This document shows positions 43,667 through 53,267 of a DNA stretch of 64,000 nt, in pieces. Under the pieces are notes generated by a model that was not told the origin of the DNA, made no database searches, and saw only the letters and a list, made by a program, of their open reading frames with translations. Location: the NCBI RefSeq assembly GCF_000612805.1, contig NZ_HG964406.1, positions 124,001 through 188,000 on the forward strand. The letters are read 5' to 3'. The position numbers and the translations under genes were made by a program. The stretch is from Bacillus ndiopicus (GTDB lineage Bacteria; Bacillota; Bacilli; Bacillales_A; Planococcaceae). Every line of letters starts with the position of its first letter. Positions within the stretch are counted from its first letter, which is position 1.

Positions 43667-44974
43667 TTACATTTGAGCAACTCGCTTTAATGCCTTCTCC
43701 ATCGCTACTTCAAGTAAAGTTAATTCCTTGTCCCCATGAGCTAACGAAATAGCATGATGAGATAAAGGCTTTGCTAAACAATACAGTCGATCGCTTTGCA
43801 TTGATTGAATAAAAGTGACGTATTGCTCAGCATTACCATGTGCAGCTTCACGATAATTTGTTGGTTTATCCTTTGTGAAGTACCAATGAATATGCCCCCC
43901 TTTTCCAACCATGTGTGCATCAATATGAAGCTCGCTTGCTTTAGCATTAAAGAATTTAATTAACCTTTCTGTACGCTCATCCAGCTTTTGCAATACATTT
44001 TCCTCTTCGTATACTTCGAAAAATGCTAAAGCTGCTGCTAAGGAAGATTGATGGCCATTGTATGTTCCAACAAATGAATAGCCACCTGGCTTAGCTTCTG
44101 CAATTTGCATAATTTCCTTTTTACCAGCTACTGCTGATAACGGGAAACCGTTGGCAATTGCCTTACCAAAAGTCGATAAATCAGGTGTCACACCAATTCG
44201 TTTTTGATAACCACCTTCTGATTCTCTAAAGCCTGTTAATAGCTCATCAAAAATTAGAACAATATTATATTTTGTACAAACCTTTCTTATAGCTTGTAAA
44301 AATTCAACATTTCCAGATATATAACCAATGTCAATTAATGTGGGCTCTAACACAAGCGCTGCTAAACGCTCATGATTTTCCTCGATAATTTTTTCGGTTG
44401 CCTCAATATTATTAAATGGAATAACAACTGTACTTTCTACAATCTTTTTATTTAATCCTGTAGAACCTGGGAGTGGATTTGGGTTTTCAGCATCTCCTGC
44501 CTTTGACAAGTCTGCCCAAGTACTTACATTGACTACATCACTCCAACCGTTATATGCCCCTTCAACAACTGCTACGTCTTGCTTATTTGTATAAGTACGA
44601 GCTATCATAATCGCATGTAGCACCGCTTCTGTACCTGTATTTGAGAATCTTACTTGCTCAGCAGTAGGTACAAACTCTAAGAATTTTTTAGCTGCCTTGA
44701 CTGACAAAGGTGTTTCAACACCCGTAATAATACCGGATTCTAAGTTAGCATTATACTTCTCCATAAACTTTTCGTGATTATGCCCTAAAATAATTGCTCC
44801 ATTACCTAACACTATATCTAAATACTCATTGCTATCTAAATCTGTTAAGTATGCACCGCTTCCTTTTTTATAATATGTAGGGTGTGGTGCAACAAAACGG
44901 CTATTTGAATTCACGCCACTTGGTGAATAGTTCTTCATTTCTTCATACATTTTACGTGATAATTCTAAACTCAT
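43667..44974 (-). CDS. Class III PLP aminotransferase, glutamate-1-semialdehyde aminomutase-like
   Basis: About 435 residues of the HemL-like branch: SRFVAPHPTYYKKGSGAYLTD start, VRFSNTGTEAVLHAIMIART, LIFDELLTGFRES, and the PLP-lysine in LSTFGKAIANGFPLSAV (about 270). Such enzymes outside heme operons often act as aminotransferases or 2,1-aminomutases on special amino acids. ATG 44974 has GGGAGAG 6 nt upstream; the longer in-frame start lies across that site. Context in a peptide-import operon suggests processing of an imported amino compound. It is probably not the heme-pathway hemL, but that needs comparison with the genome. Confidence 0.85.
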   Translation of the reverse strand: MSLELSRKMYEEMKNYSPSGVNSNSRFVAPHPTYYKKGSGAYLTDLDSNEYLDIVLGNGAIILGHNHEKFMEKYNANLESGIITGVETPLSVKAAKKFLEFVPTAEQVRFSNTGTEAVLHAIMIARTYTNKQDVAVVEGAYNGWSDVVNVSTWADLSKAGDAENPNPLPGSTGLNKKIVESTVVIPFNNIEATEKIIEENHERLAALVLEPTLIDIGYISGNVEFLQAIRKVCTKYNIVLIFDELLTGFRESEGGYQKRIGVTPDLSTFGKAIANGFPLSAVAGKKEIMQIAEAKPGGYSFVGTYNGHQSSLAAALAFFEVYEEENVLQKLDERTERLIKFFNAKASELHIDAHMVGKGGHIHWYFTKDKPTNYREAAHGNAEQYVTFIQSMQSDRLYCLAKPLSHHAISLAHGDKELTLLEVAMEKALKRVAQM

Positions 44975-44988
44975 AAAAATCTCTCCCA

Positions 44989-46185
44989 TCAAAATATTTT
45001 TAGCTCATCAGCAGTTAGCATGTTTTCATATAATAAGTGATAAAAATCTTGTTTATCTTCTAGTGGAGTACTTAGTACGATAGGAAGTAAGCTTTCTAGC
45101 CCTCGATGATATGAATAAATGAAAGGGCCTCTTAAAAAATCCTCAATAAATCCTATTCTTGACTTAATCCAGTTTTCTTGTCCAAAGGCTTCTGTCGATA
45201 AATAATTTGCAACTTCGGATTTTTCTCGCTGCAATTCATTTAATAAATAACTAGCATTTAATGTCGTACACATCTTTAATTGCTGGGCTGTTTTTGCGAT
45301 TTCATCGTGCTCATTTTCGTACCATCCTAAAAAGATTTGACCGCAATCGGCAATTCCTTCAAAGATTGGGCTAGATGCTGAATTTGTTATGACTAAACTT
45401 GCATCTAATGGTATTTTTCCAGCAATTACAGCTTGCTCTCTTTTATACATATGTGTAAAATGCCCTGGAAACACTTCATGTGTAACTAAATGCTTTAAAT
45501 CCTCATATGTGTAGTGATAATCAACATTAATAAGCATTTCACGTGCTTGATAATCTGCATATGCTGAAAACGGTACGTCTTTTACAAGCTTTGGTGTCGC
45601 TTCGATAGAATGAATATCCTCGAACATTTTACGACTTACATCATCTTTAGCCGTTTGAATTAAACTTGTTAAAACAGACATCATATCAGCTGTTTCAACC
45701 TTTCTATCTTCAAACCACCTTTTATACATTTGCTGCACTGTACCACTATAGCCAGCTGCTCTTAATTGCACTTCAAGCTTTTGCTGAATTCTTGTTATTT
45801 TCCACTCAGCTACAGGATTAGCATCTACAAATAGTAAATTTCTTACTACATTTCGAAATGAACGCTCCTTACCTTCCAAATAGTTAACGTAATATATCAT
45901 CCCGTTCACTTGCTTTGCCATATACTCACGTCTTAATTCGTTCCCAATCTTATTTAATTTGCTATAAAGAGTCTTATAATCATCTAAAATATGAGCAAAA
46001 CTGTTGTATTGATATGATTGTGCCTCAACTAGCTGCACAGGAACTAAGCCCTCTGATGTTAAAAAGCCATTTTCGCTACTATTTTGTGCTTTTTTATAAA
46101 AACTATCTAAGCCTAACGTTATTTTCACAAACTCTTCTGACAATTGGAAATCCTTATCGCAATAAGATATAGTCATTTTAGTCAT
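44989..46185 (-). CDS. DUF885-like zinc metallohydrolase
   Basis: 398 residues, no signal peptide. The motif VTHEVFPGHFTHMYKRE (about 232-248) matches the HE-x-x-PGH metal site of DUF885 family peptidases, and a downstream Glu in SPIFEGIADCGQ probably completes the site. It is shorter than typical DUF885 proteins (500-600 residues). A cytoplasmic peptidase or amidase acting on imported ligand is plausible. The start overlaps the AstE-like gene by 8 nt. The aminotransferase gene follows after 14 nt. Confidence 0.72.
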   Translation of the reverse strand: MTKMTISYCDKDFQLSEEFVKITLGLDSFYKKAQNSSENGFLTSEGLVPVQLVEAQSYQYNSFAHILDDYKTLYSKLNKIGNELRREYMAKQVNGMIYYVNYLEGKERSFRNVVRNLLFVDANPVAEWKITRIQQKLEVQLRAAGYSGTVQQMYKRWFEDRKVETADMMSVLTSLIQTAKDDVSRKMFEDIHSIEATPKLVKDVPFSAYADYQAREMLINVDYHYTYEDLKHLVTHEVFPGHFTHMYKREQAVIAGKIPLDASLVITNSASSPIFEGIADCGQIFLGWYENEHDEIAKTAQQLKMCTTLNASYLLNELQREKSEVANYLSTEAFGQENWIKSRIGFIEDFLRGPFIYSYHRGLESLLPIVLSTPLEDKQDFYHLLYENMLTADELKIF

Positions 46186-47104
46186 TCTCTTTCGACTCCA
46201 TATTACCTAGCATCCACCCATAATCACCTGAATTAACCGTACCCACATAGCCGCGCATTAAGATCATCACATTTTTTTCGAATGGTGCTTTAATCGTTTC
46301 TAATAGCTCAAAAGTTTTTGGATTATAAATTTCTGCTATTGTCTGCGGACCTTCAATAACTTTATTTACATAGCTAAAATCAAAGGCCGGCACTAGCATC
46401 CCTCCCTGAGTTGGTCGGATACTAGCGATTTCAGTTAATACAACTTGATTTTCTACTGTTTTTACTTCCCCTTCTATTACCTTTAAATAGACTAATTGAT
46501 TGATAATCCCTTCTACACCACGCTTGATATCTTTTTCGTAGTTAGGTCCCCCACCAATTTCAATCGTTACAGACGGGATGTTTAATTGCGTTGTTACAGT
46601 TGCAGTAGTGCCTTCATAGCTTATTGCTGGTCTATATAAATATGGTGATAAAAATGCTTTTGATAGACCCTCGTCATTATGAATGTATACATAATCTACA
46701 ATTGGGATTTTTCCACCTGCATGAATATCAATGAATGCATCTATTTTTTCTAATATTTCCTTAGTAAACTTAAATGCTAGCTGATCAGTAATCCAACCTT
46801 TTTCATCCCCTGGGAAAACACGGTTTAAATTATTCATATCTAGCGGTGTATTTCGTGTAACATTTTCAAATGCTAGCTGATTCACAATTGGAATTAGCCA
46901 TACTTGTCCCTTTAACTCGTAATTTTCCAGCTCTTTTGCAACTCGACGAATAATTTCTGCTCCAATTAGCTCATCACCATGCACAGCACCCGAAATCCCA
47001 ACAATTGGTCCTTCCGCAGCCCCTTTATATTTATGAACGCCAAATGTTACCTTTTCTCCATTTGATAAATGAGTAACTTCAACTTCCTCGTATGTTTTTT
47101 TCAT
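46178..47104 (-). CDS. Succinylglutamate desuccinylase/aspartoacylase family protein
   Basis: 308 residues of the AstE/AspA (M14-related) zinc deacylase family. Metal ligands are in SGAVHGDELIGAE (His and Glu, about 38-50) and DIHAGG (about 142-147); NTPLDMNNLNRVFPG supplies the substrate Arg/Asn segment. These enzymes remove acyl groups from N-acyl amino acids or act on related amides. AGAGGAG precedes the ATG. Located between the permease and DUF885-like genes of the import operon, it suggests the transported molecule is N-acylated; this is inference. Confidence 0.86.
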   Translation of the reverse strand: MKKTYEEVEVTHLSNGEKVTFGVHKYKGAAEGPIVGISGAVHGDELIGAEIIRRVAKELENYELKGQVWLIPIVNQLAFENVTRNTPLDMNNLNRVFPGDEKGWITDQLAFKFTKEILEKIDAFIDIHAGGKIPIVDYVYIHNDEGLSKAFLSPYLYRPAISYEGTTATVTTQLNIPSVTIEIGGGPNYEKDIKRGVEGIINQLVYLKVIEGEVKTVENQVVLTEIASIRPTQGGMLVPAFDFSYVNKVIEGPQTIAEIYNPKTFELLETIKAPFEKNVMILMRGYVGTVNSGDYGWMLGNMESKEND

Positions 47105-47123
47105 AACTATTCTCCTCTTTAAT

Positions 47124-47963
47124 TTATTTTTTTTCTAATTTATTATCTGTTAAATCGCGAATACCATCACCTAATAGATTGAAGCCTAGCACCGTAATAA
47201 TGATTGCTAAACCTGGATACAATGACAAATGAGCCGTTTCCCGAATGTATTTCATACCAAATGCCAAAGTCCATCCCCAGCTCGCTTCAGGTGGCTCAAT
47301 GCCTAAGCCTAAAAAGCTGAGAGTAGCTTCTGAAACTATTGCAACACCTAAACCTAAAGTAGCTATTACAATAATTGATGACATTGTATTGGGTAAAATA
47401 TTGTAAAAAATGATTCTAAAATTTGATGAACCAATTGTTTTAGCAGCCTGTACAAAATCTTCTTCTTTTATAGAGAGCACATTTCCCCTAACGACTCGGG
47501 CATAGTTTGTCCAATAAACTAGCCCAATTGCAATGATAACGTTTTCAATACCTGGTCCCAATGCAGCTACTAATGCAATTGCTAAAAGTACCACAGGAAA
47601 CGATAAAAAAATATCAACTATTCTCATAAAGAAAGCGTCAATTAGACCACCATAATAACCTGCTATCAAGCCGATCGTTACACCTATAATCATTGAAATT
47701 GCTACAGAGCTTATTCCAACGATTAATGACACTCTCGCGCCATAAATAATTCTCGTTAATAGATCTCTACCATATTGATCTGTTCCAAGAAGATGACCTT
47801 GTTCTCCTGGCTTTAATAATGTTTCATTCATATTCATTTCATATGGGTCATGTGTAGATATTATAGGAGCAAAAATTGCACATAATATTAACAACAAAAC
47901 AATCGTGCCACCTATTACAATGGATTTATTTTTTAATATTCTCTTTATTTCAATGCCCTTCAA
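47124..47963 (-). CDS. Peptide-type ABC transporter permease (DppC-like)
   Basis: 279 residues, six helices. An N-terminal OppC-type helix, the loop LLGTDQYGRDLLTRIIYGARVSL characteristic of DppC/OppC, and the EAA coupling loop near residue 190 (NILPNTMSSIIVIATLGLG). It forms the membrane channel with the DppB-like protein encoded 15 nt upstream. Confidence 0.94.
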   Translation of the reverse strand: MKGIEIKRILKNKSIVIGGTIVLLLILCAIFAPIISTHDPYEMNMNETLLKPGEQGHLLGTDQYGRDLLTRIIYGARVSLIVGISSVAISMIIGVTIGLIAGYYGGLIDAFFMRIVDIFLSFPVVLLAIALVAALGPGIENVIIAIGLVYWTNYARVVRGNVLSIKEEDFVQAAKTIGSSNFRIIFYNILPNTMSSIIVIATLGLGVAIVSEATLSFLGLGIEPPEASWGWTLAFGMKYIRETAHLSLYPGLAIIITVLGFNLLGDGIRDLTDNKLEKK

Positions 47964-47977
47964 AATTGTCCCCTCCT

Positions 47978-48955
47978 TTATGAACGGATCCGAGGATTGA
48001 TTAGGGTGTAAAGTAAATCTACGATTAAATTAATGACAGCAAATAAAAATGCAATGACTAAAACGCCACCTTGTACAACTGTAAAATCTCGTTGGCTTAT
48101 TGCTGTAATAATAAGTCGTCCTACCCCTGGCCATGCAAAAATAGTTTCTGTTACAATAGCGCCACCTAGCAAATTACCAAACTGTAGACCAATAATCGTT
48201 ACAATCGGTATTAAAGCATTTCTAAATGCATGTTTTATAATAATCATGCTGTCTGAAACACCTTTTGCATCTGCGGTACGAACATAGTCCATTTGTAATA
48301 CTTCCAACATTGCAGCCCGTACCATTCGAGTAATAAAAGCAGCGCTCATTAAACCGAGTGTAAGAGCAGGTAAAATTAAATATTTCAGGCTTTCAAAAAT
48401 ATAATATAAATTTCCTGTTGTTATTGTTTTTATCAACGCTTCAAAAACTGAGCCACCTCTGCCGAACGAAGGCAGGATATTCAAATGAATAGAAAATCCT
48501 AATATTAATAATAAACCTAGCCAAAAAACTGGCATTGATACACCAATTTGTGCAAAAATCATACCTAAATAGTCAATCCAAGTAGCTCTTTTCACTGCTG
48601 ATAAAATCCCTATAGGTATCGCGATTAGTAATGCAATAATTAGCGCTACAATCGCAAGTTCTAATGTTGCAGGAAGAGTTGATAATACAATATCTACTAC
48701 TGATTCATTTTGAATATATGATTTTCCTAAATCACCTTGAATAACCCCACCTATATATCTTGTAAGCTGGTCTATATAGCTATCATTAAGCCCCATCTGC
48801 TCTTTAAAACGATTAATTTCTTCCTGTGTCGCATCCTGTCCTAATAAAGTCACAGCTGGATCACCTGGGATTAAATAAAGCAGAGAAAAAACCAAGATTG
48901 TTATGCCTAATAATACTAAGATAAGCTGCAGAAGCTTGTTCATTATTTTTTTCAT
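47978..48955 (-). CDS. Peptide-type ABC transporter permease (DppB-like)
   Basis: 325 residues, six helices. Typical DppB features: LIPGDPAVTLLG near the N-terminus, LGLDSY-like segment GLNDSYIDQLTRYI, GDLGKSYI, and the EAA-type loop VSDSMIIIKHAFRNALIPIVTIIG near the C-terminal third. It lies 27 nt downstream of the binding-protein gene. Confidence 0.94.
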   Translation of the reverse strand: MKKIMNKLLQLILVLLGITILVFSLLYLIPGDPAVTLLGQDATQEEINRFKEQMGLNDSYIDQLTRYIGGVIQGDLGKSYIQNESVVDIVLSTLPATLELAIVALIIALLIAIPIGILSAVKRATWIDYLGMIFAQIGVSMPVFWLGLLLILGFSIHLNILPSFGRGGSVFEALIKTITTGNLYYIFESLKYLILPALTLGLMSAAFITRMVRAAMLEVLQMDYVRTADAKGVSDSMIIIKHAFRNALIPIVTIIGLQFGNLLGGAIVTETIFAWPGVGRLIITAISQRDFTVVQGGVLVIAFLFAVINLIVDLLYTLINPRIRS

Positions 48956-48982
48956 ATCTACTTTCTCTCCTCTGCAGTAAAA

Positions 48983-50560
48983 TTAATTTTCAACTTGAAC
49001 ATTTACCATATTAAAGAAACTTCCATTTGGAGAAGATTCAAAGCCTACTAATTTCTTCGAATGAATAACAACATAGCCTTGGTATAGTAAAACGTTATAA
49101 GCTACTTCCTCATTGACAATTGTTGCTATTTCTTTATAAATTTCTTGTCGTTTAGCTTGATCATTTGTTTTTCGCCCTTCTTCCAACAGTGCATCCACCT
49201 TTGGATTATTATATTTACCATAGTTGTTACCACTTGAAGAATGGAACTGGTTGTAGGTAGCACGGTCTGGATCAAATAGATTTAACCACCCTAATAAAGC
49301 AACCTGATATTTACCTTCCATCATATTGTTGCTAAATGTTGACCATTCAGTAGTCGTTACGGATGTTTTAATTCCATTTTTTGAAAGTTCATTTTGTAAA
49401 TACTCTACCACTTGGATGCGATTGGGATCCTCAGTATGGGTAGAAAGCTCAATTTCTAAATCAACACCATTCTTTTCAACAATGCCGTCACCATTTGTAT
49501 CTTCATAGCCTGCTTCTTTTAACAATTCTTTCGCTTTTTCAGGGCTATATTCAAAATCAGGTACATCGTCGCTATATGCCCAAGAGGCTGGAATTAAAGG
49601 AGATTTTGCTGGTTTGTCCATGCCACGATAAATTGCTTTTGAAATCGTTTCTTTATCAATAAGATGTGATATCGCTTGTCTTACTTTTAAGTCAGCAGTT
49701 TTGTCATTTTTCATATTAAAGTTTAAATACGTGTAACCTACACCTTCTTTTTCCTCAGTAACAAAATCTTTATTCCCTCTCATACGTTCAACATCTGATG
49801 CTGATAGCGGCGAATGAATAAAATCAATATCACCCGATTCTAAAGAAGCTACGCGTGTAGAGTTATCAGGGATAATAAAGTACACTAATTTATCTGTTTT
49901 AGGAGCGCCATTCCAATATTCTTTATTTGCTGTTAAAACAATTTTATTGTTTTTATCCCAGCTCTCGAATTTGTAAGGACCTGTACCAACAGGCTTTGTA
50001 GTTAATGATTCGCTATCTGCTTCAGCTAGATGCTTTGGCACGATACCGATTTCCAAATAGCTTAGCAAAGGTGCATACGGCTGAGATAAATTAAATTGCA
50101 CCTTATAGTCATCAATTACTTCAACAGACGTAATTGGTGAAAACAGCGCCAAAGAGTTGGATTGGAATGCTGGGTCAAGAATTGTATCAAAGGTATATTT
50201 AACATCCTCGGCTGTTAATTCCTCTCCGTCATGGAATTTCACATCTTTTCTTAAATTAAAAATCCACGTTAACTCATCAGGATTTTCCCAACTTTCTGCT
50301 AAATCCGGCATTGCCTCTAAATTGGCATTCAAACGAATTAAACCATTGTAGACAACTTCTGTAACTCGCTTGCTCGATGAATCACTTGCCAACCTCGGGT
50401 CTAATTTTGTTGCATCGACATCTAAACCAACTTTTATTTCATTTTTATAAGATGCACCTTCGTCTCCTGAAGAAATGCTCTCTTCTGGATTGCTAAAACT
50501 ACAAGCTGCTAATACCGCAACTACACAGATTACAAACAATAATTTAATTCGATCCTTCAT
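48983..50560 (-). CDS. Peptide-type ABC transporter substrate-binding lipoprotein (family 5)
   Basis: 525 residues. Lipobox VLAACS with Cys near residue 20, so anchored outside the membrane. Family SBP_bac_5 features: VTEVVYNGLIRLNANLEAMPDLAESW, LRKDVKFHDGEELTAEDVKYTFD and GTGPYKFESWDKNNKIVLTAN. Ligand may be a peptide or another amino compound; the interleaved deacylase, hydrolase and aminotransferase genes hint at a modified amino acid. It lies 12 nt downstream of the M24 peptidase gene. Confidence 0.95.
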   Translation of the reverse strand: MKDRIKLLFVICVVAVLAACSFSNPEESISSGDEGASYKNEIKVGLDVDATKLDPRLASDSSSKRVTEVVYNGLIRLNANLEAMPDLAESWENPDELTWIFNLRKDVKFHDGEELTAEDVKYTFDTILDPAFQSNSLALFSPITSVEVIDDYKVQFNLSQPYAPLLSYLEIGIVPKHLAEADSESLTTKPVGTGPYKFESWDKNNKIVLTANKEYWNGAPKTDKLVYFIIPDNSTRVASLESGDIDFIHSPLSASDVERMRGNKDFVTEEKEGVGYTYLNFNMKNDKTADLKVRQAISHLIDKETISKAIYRGMDKPAKSPLIPASWAYSDDVPDFEYSPEKAKELLKEAGYEDTNGDGIVEKNGVDLEIELSTHTEDPNRIQVVEYLQNELSKNGIKTSVTTTEWSTFSNNMMEGKYQVALLGWLNLFDPDRATYNQFHSSSGNNYGKYNNPKVDALLEEGRKTNDQAKRQEIYKEIATIVNEEVAYNVLLYQGYVVIHSKKLVGFESSPNGSFFNMVNVQVEN

Positions 50561-50572
50561 ATCTTTTCCCCC

Positions 50573-51658
50573 TTAACAATTAATGTTGAGCCATTCATTC
50601 GAAAGATTGCTCAATTTTTTAGCCTTTGTATGCTGAACATGCACTACGTCTTCTATACGAAGTCCATAGTGTCCATCAATATAAATTCCTGGACCAATTG
50701 TGACTACCATTCCCTCTTGAAATACATCATTTGAAGAACTATTGATATACGGATATTCATAAGCTGAGAGACCTATCCCATGGCCCAAATTATGCGTGTA
50801 ATAATCTAGCAAGCTCCTTTTTTTCAGCTCACGCCTAACAAATAAATCTACTGCTTTTAGTTCGACGCCAGGTCTTATCATGTCAATTGCTTCAGCTTGT
50901 ATATTTTTCAAAACATCGAAATATTCCTTTATTTTAAAATCTAATAATTCCCCACACCTCATCATCCTTGTCATATCCGAACGATAGCCATTATATTTGC
51001 AGCCAATATCAATTAAAATAGATTCCCCCTCTTTAATGCCCACCTCCTTTGATAGATGGTGCGGATTTACCGTATTAAATCCTGTCGCTACAATTGGATT
51101 GAAATTTAAATGATGTACATTGGATTGAGCGAATAAAGTAATAATTTGATGCTTAATTGATAGTTCTGTTGCTGGTAAATAAATAAGCTCTTGCAGTTGA
51201 CTAAAGACAGCATCTGTTATTAAAGTTGCTTGACTTAAACAGTCAATTTCTTTTTCATCCTTAATTACTCTCATATCCTCGATGTAACTAGTAACAGAAA
51301 ACCGTAAATCTGAGCGATTGGCTCGCAAGTATAAATAATCGTTTAAAGTTAACCCATAATCGAAAAATACTTGTTGATTTGTAGATAAATGTTTACTTAA
51401 TTGCTCTACCCCCTTTTCGCTATCTAAATAATAAATAATGTTTAATTTGCTATTTTCAATCGGGTATTGTTTGTATAACTCATTAATAAATAAATCAAAT
51501 GTGTAATCAGGCTTTAACAACAAATAAAAAGGTCTTGAAGAAAAGGATAAATCCTCTCCAGTCAGATATTGAATATTTTCGGCTGTGCAAATAATAATGC
51601 TAGTTTTATAAAAGATAAGCTTGTCATAAATTTGTTGCATTCTACATTCGTGTCTCAT
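50573..51658 (-). CDS. M24 family metallopeptidase (Xaa-Pro aminopeptidase-like)
   Basis: 361 residues. N-terminal creatinase-like domain (about 1-130), then the pita-bread domain: ILIDIGCKYNGYRSDMTRMM gives the two metal Asp, HNLGHGIGLSAYEYPYI the metal His, and the Glu pair is in VVTIGPGIYIDGHYGLRIED. It removes N-terminal residues, classically before proline, or acts as a creatinase-type hydrolase. AAGGAGG lies 5 nt before the ATG. It is the first gene of the import operon. The 190-nt leader (51659-51848) contains an imperfect AAACAGAA/TTCTGTTT repeat and no clear riboswitch. Confidence 0.9.
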   Translation of the reverse strand: MRHECRMQQIYDKLIFYKTSIIICTAENIQYLTGEDLSFSSRPFYLLLKPDYTFDLFINELYKQYPIENSKLNIIYYLDSEKGVEQLSKHLSTNQQVFFDYGLTLNDYLYLRANRSDLRFSVTSYIEDMRVIKDEKEIDCLSQATLITDAVFSQLQELIYLPATELSIKHQIITLFAQSNVHHLNFNPIVATGFNTVNPHHLSKEVGIKEGESILIDIGCKYNGYRSDMTRMMRCGELLDFKIKEYFDVLKNIQAEAIDMIRPGVELKAVDLFVRRELKKRSLLDYYTHNLGHGIGLSAYEYPYINSSSNDVFQEGMVVTIGPGIYIDGHYGLRIEDVVHVQHTKAKKLSNLSNEWLNINC

Positions 51659-51848
51659 AATATCCTCCTTTTTGAAAATAAAAAAAACAGAACTAATACA
51701 CGCACCATTAAAACATCATAACGATACGAATATTATTTCTGTTTGGGTTTGAAAAATGAATTCATAGAAGGGTTACTTCTAGAAGGTTTTCCAAGCAAAT
51801 CGAAATAGCTATATTTAATTTTATAACATCAGAATAGTCTGAATTTAA

Positions 51849-52181
51849 TTAACTGTCAACTTTTATTTTATTTTTATAAATTAAAAATTGATTATGTGCA
51901 TCACGAATTGCTACTGAAACTGCTTTTTTTCCTAATGCAAAATAGCGGTTTTCAAATTGTTCAATTTGCTCTTCTAAGCCTAATTTCATATCATGTCCAA
52001 CAAATATAGATTGAAGAAAATCGGAACACATAGAGGTGACAAATGTTGAAGAAACATTTATTATACGGTCAGTTTCTGAATCAATCTCAAAGCCAATTCC
52101 CATTACTCCGTATAAATTCTTAGCAGCCATTCCCTCTGGTAAACGAGCATAGCCTGTACAAATAATTGTTGTTGACCGCAT
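51849..52181 (-). CDS. DUF3870 family protein
   Basis: About 110 residues, cytoplasmic. The opening TTIICTGYARLPEGMAAKNLYG and the central VVDxxT-like segment IINVSSTFVTSMCSDFLQSIFVG match the DUF3870 family, whose function is unknown. ATG 52181 has AAGGGGGAG just upstream; a longer in-frame start at 52241 lacks a site and adds unconserved residues. It lies upstream of the peptide import operon on the same strand, 190 nt away, and may be linked to it. The 252-nt gap upstream (52242-52493) shows nothing I recognise. Confidence 0.8.
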   Translation of the reverse strand: MRSTTIICTGYARLPEGMAAKNLYGVMGIGFEIDSETDRIINVSSTFVTSMCSDFLQSIFVGHDMKLGLEEQIEQFENRYFALGKKAVSVAIRDAHNQFLIYKNKIKVDS

Positions 52182-52493
52182 ACTCTCCCCCTTCCTAGCT
52201 ATTTCAATAATATATTCTAATACAATATTCTGAAAAGTCAATCAACCGGAAAATGCCAAATACACTTCTATATCCTATGAATGGTTTCATTATAATGAAT
52301 AGGTATTAATCAAAATACTAGATGGAGTCTCCATGATAGAATATAGCTATTTGGAATAAATGGATTTAGGATGTTCATTACCCCTTATAAAATCTACAAT
52401 ATCATTATATATCCTGTTCTGTCCAAAAAGTTAAATACAAGGATTTTAATATAAATTCATTATTTATTTTACATGTATTCCCATCAAATATAT

Positions 52494-52988
52494 CTACGTT
52501 GCTGCCGATGCAGCCGCAGCATTATCAGCCTTCACACAATCAATCGCTACAACAAGTGCAATAATTAACTTCTCCAAGTCTATATCTAAAACCTCTACCT
52601 TATAACTATCGCCCCATGTAAACCACTCTTTACTCACTCTTCCAACAACTTCGCCATGCCTAAATATAGAAAAATTCATATCAAACCAATTGCCGCGAAC
52701 TTCAATTCCCTCTGCTTCAATGGAGTAACGCGCCTTAAAAAAGCTGAATTCCTTTTTAATTCTCACCATTTCTCGTCCATCTATTTCAACAAAAAACATT
52801 GGTAAAAAGCTAAAAACCTTTTTCGTAATAACCGCTACTTCAGCTCGTGATGGATTAAATAATGTAAACGTCTTCGGGATTTGTAGAAAGCTCCCTTCAA
52901 CAAAATAAACATCCTCACCCTTTGCATTTTTCACTGTAAACTTTCCACTTAAGCTAAATACTTTTTGTTTGATATAGAGCTGATTCAT
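52494..52988 (-). CDS. LURP-one-related / YxjI-type protein
   Basis: 164 residues with the beta-barrel pattern of the LOR (Tubby-like) fold: MNQLYIKQKVFSLSGKFTV, then alternating strands with GEDVYFVEGSF, and EVRGNWFDMNFSIFRHG near 110. The C-terminal helix ends in an Ala-rich tail (NAAAASAAT). The family may bind phospholipid, but the bacterial role is not established. The 279-nt gap upstream holds the pdxS terminator. Single-gene unit. Confidence 0.85.
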   Translation of the reverse strand: MNQLYIKQKVFSLSGKFTVKNAKGEDVYFVEGSFLQIPKTFTLFNPSRAEVAVITKKVFSFLPMFFVEIDGREMVRIKKEFSFFKARYSIEAEGIEVRGNWFDMNFSIFRHGEVVGRVSKEWFTWGDSYKVEVLDIDLEKLIIALVVAIDCVKADNAAAASAAT

Positions 52989-53214
52989 ATATGTTTCCCC
53001 CTATCCCTTATTAACTAACATATACGTTTCTCATCCACTTATAGATTCATTTATTGAACCTAACTTAATACTTGATGATAGGCAACTATTTTTCAAATTA
53101 GCTATGCTTTATGTGATTTCACAAAACATCAATCCTAAAATGTGAATGCTTGTTTTATTTCAGCATACAAAGATGTGCTTTGACAAATTCAAACTGACAA
53201 CACCGTTGAAAATA

Positions 53215-53255
53215 GCTGACAAAAAATACAGGTATAGCCCTGAATTTTTTGTCAG
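53215..53255 (-). terminator. Terminator of the pdxS gene
   Basis: GCTGACAAAAAAT-ACAGG with CCTGAAT-TTTTTGTCAGC arms, 12 nt past the pdxS stop on the reverse strand. Confidence 0.8.
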
Positions 53256-53267
53256 CCTTATGTGTCA

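Noticed and set aside
51659-51848. Possible riboswitch or T-box before the peptide import operon
   Set aside because: No T-box sequence, anti-terminator pair or known aptamer core; only an imperfect short repeat is visible.
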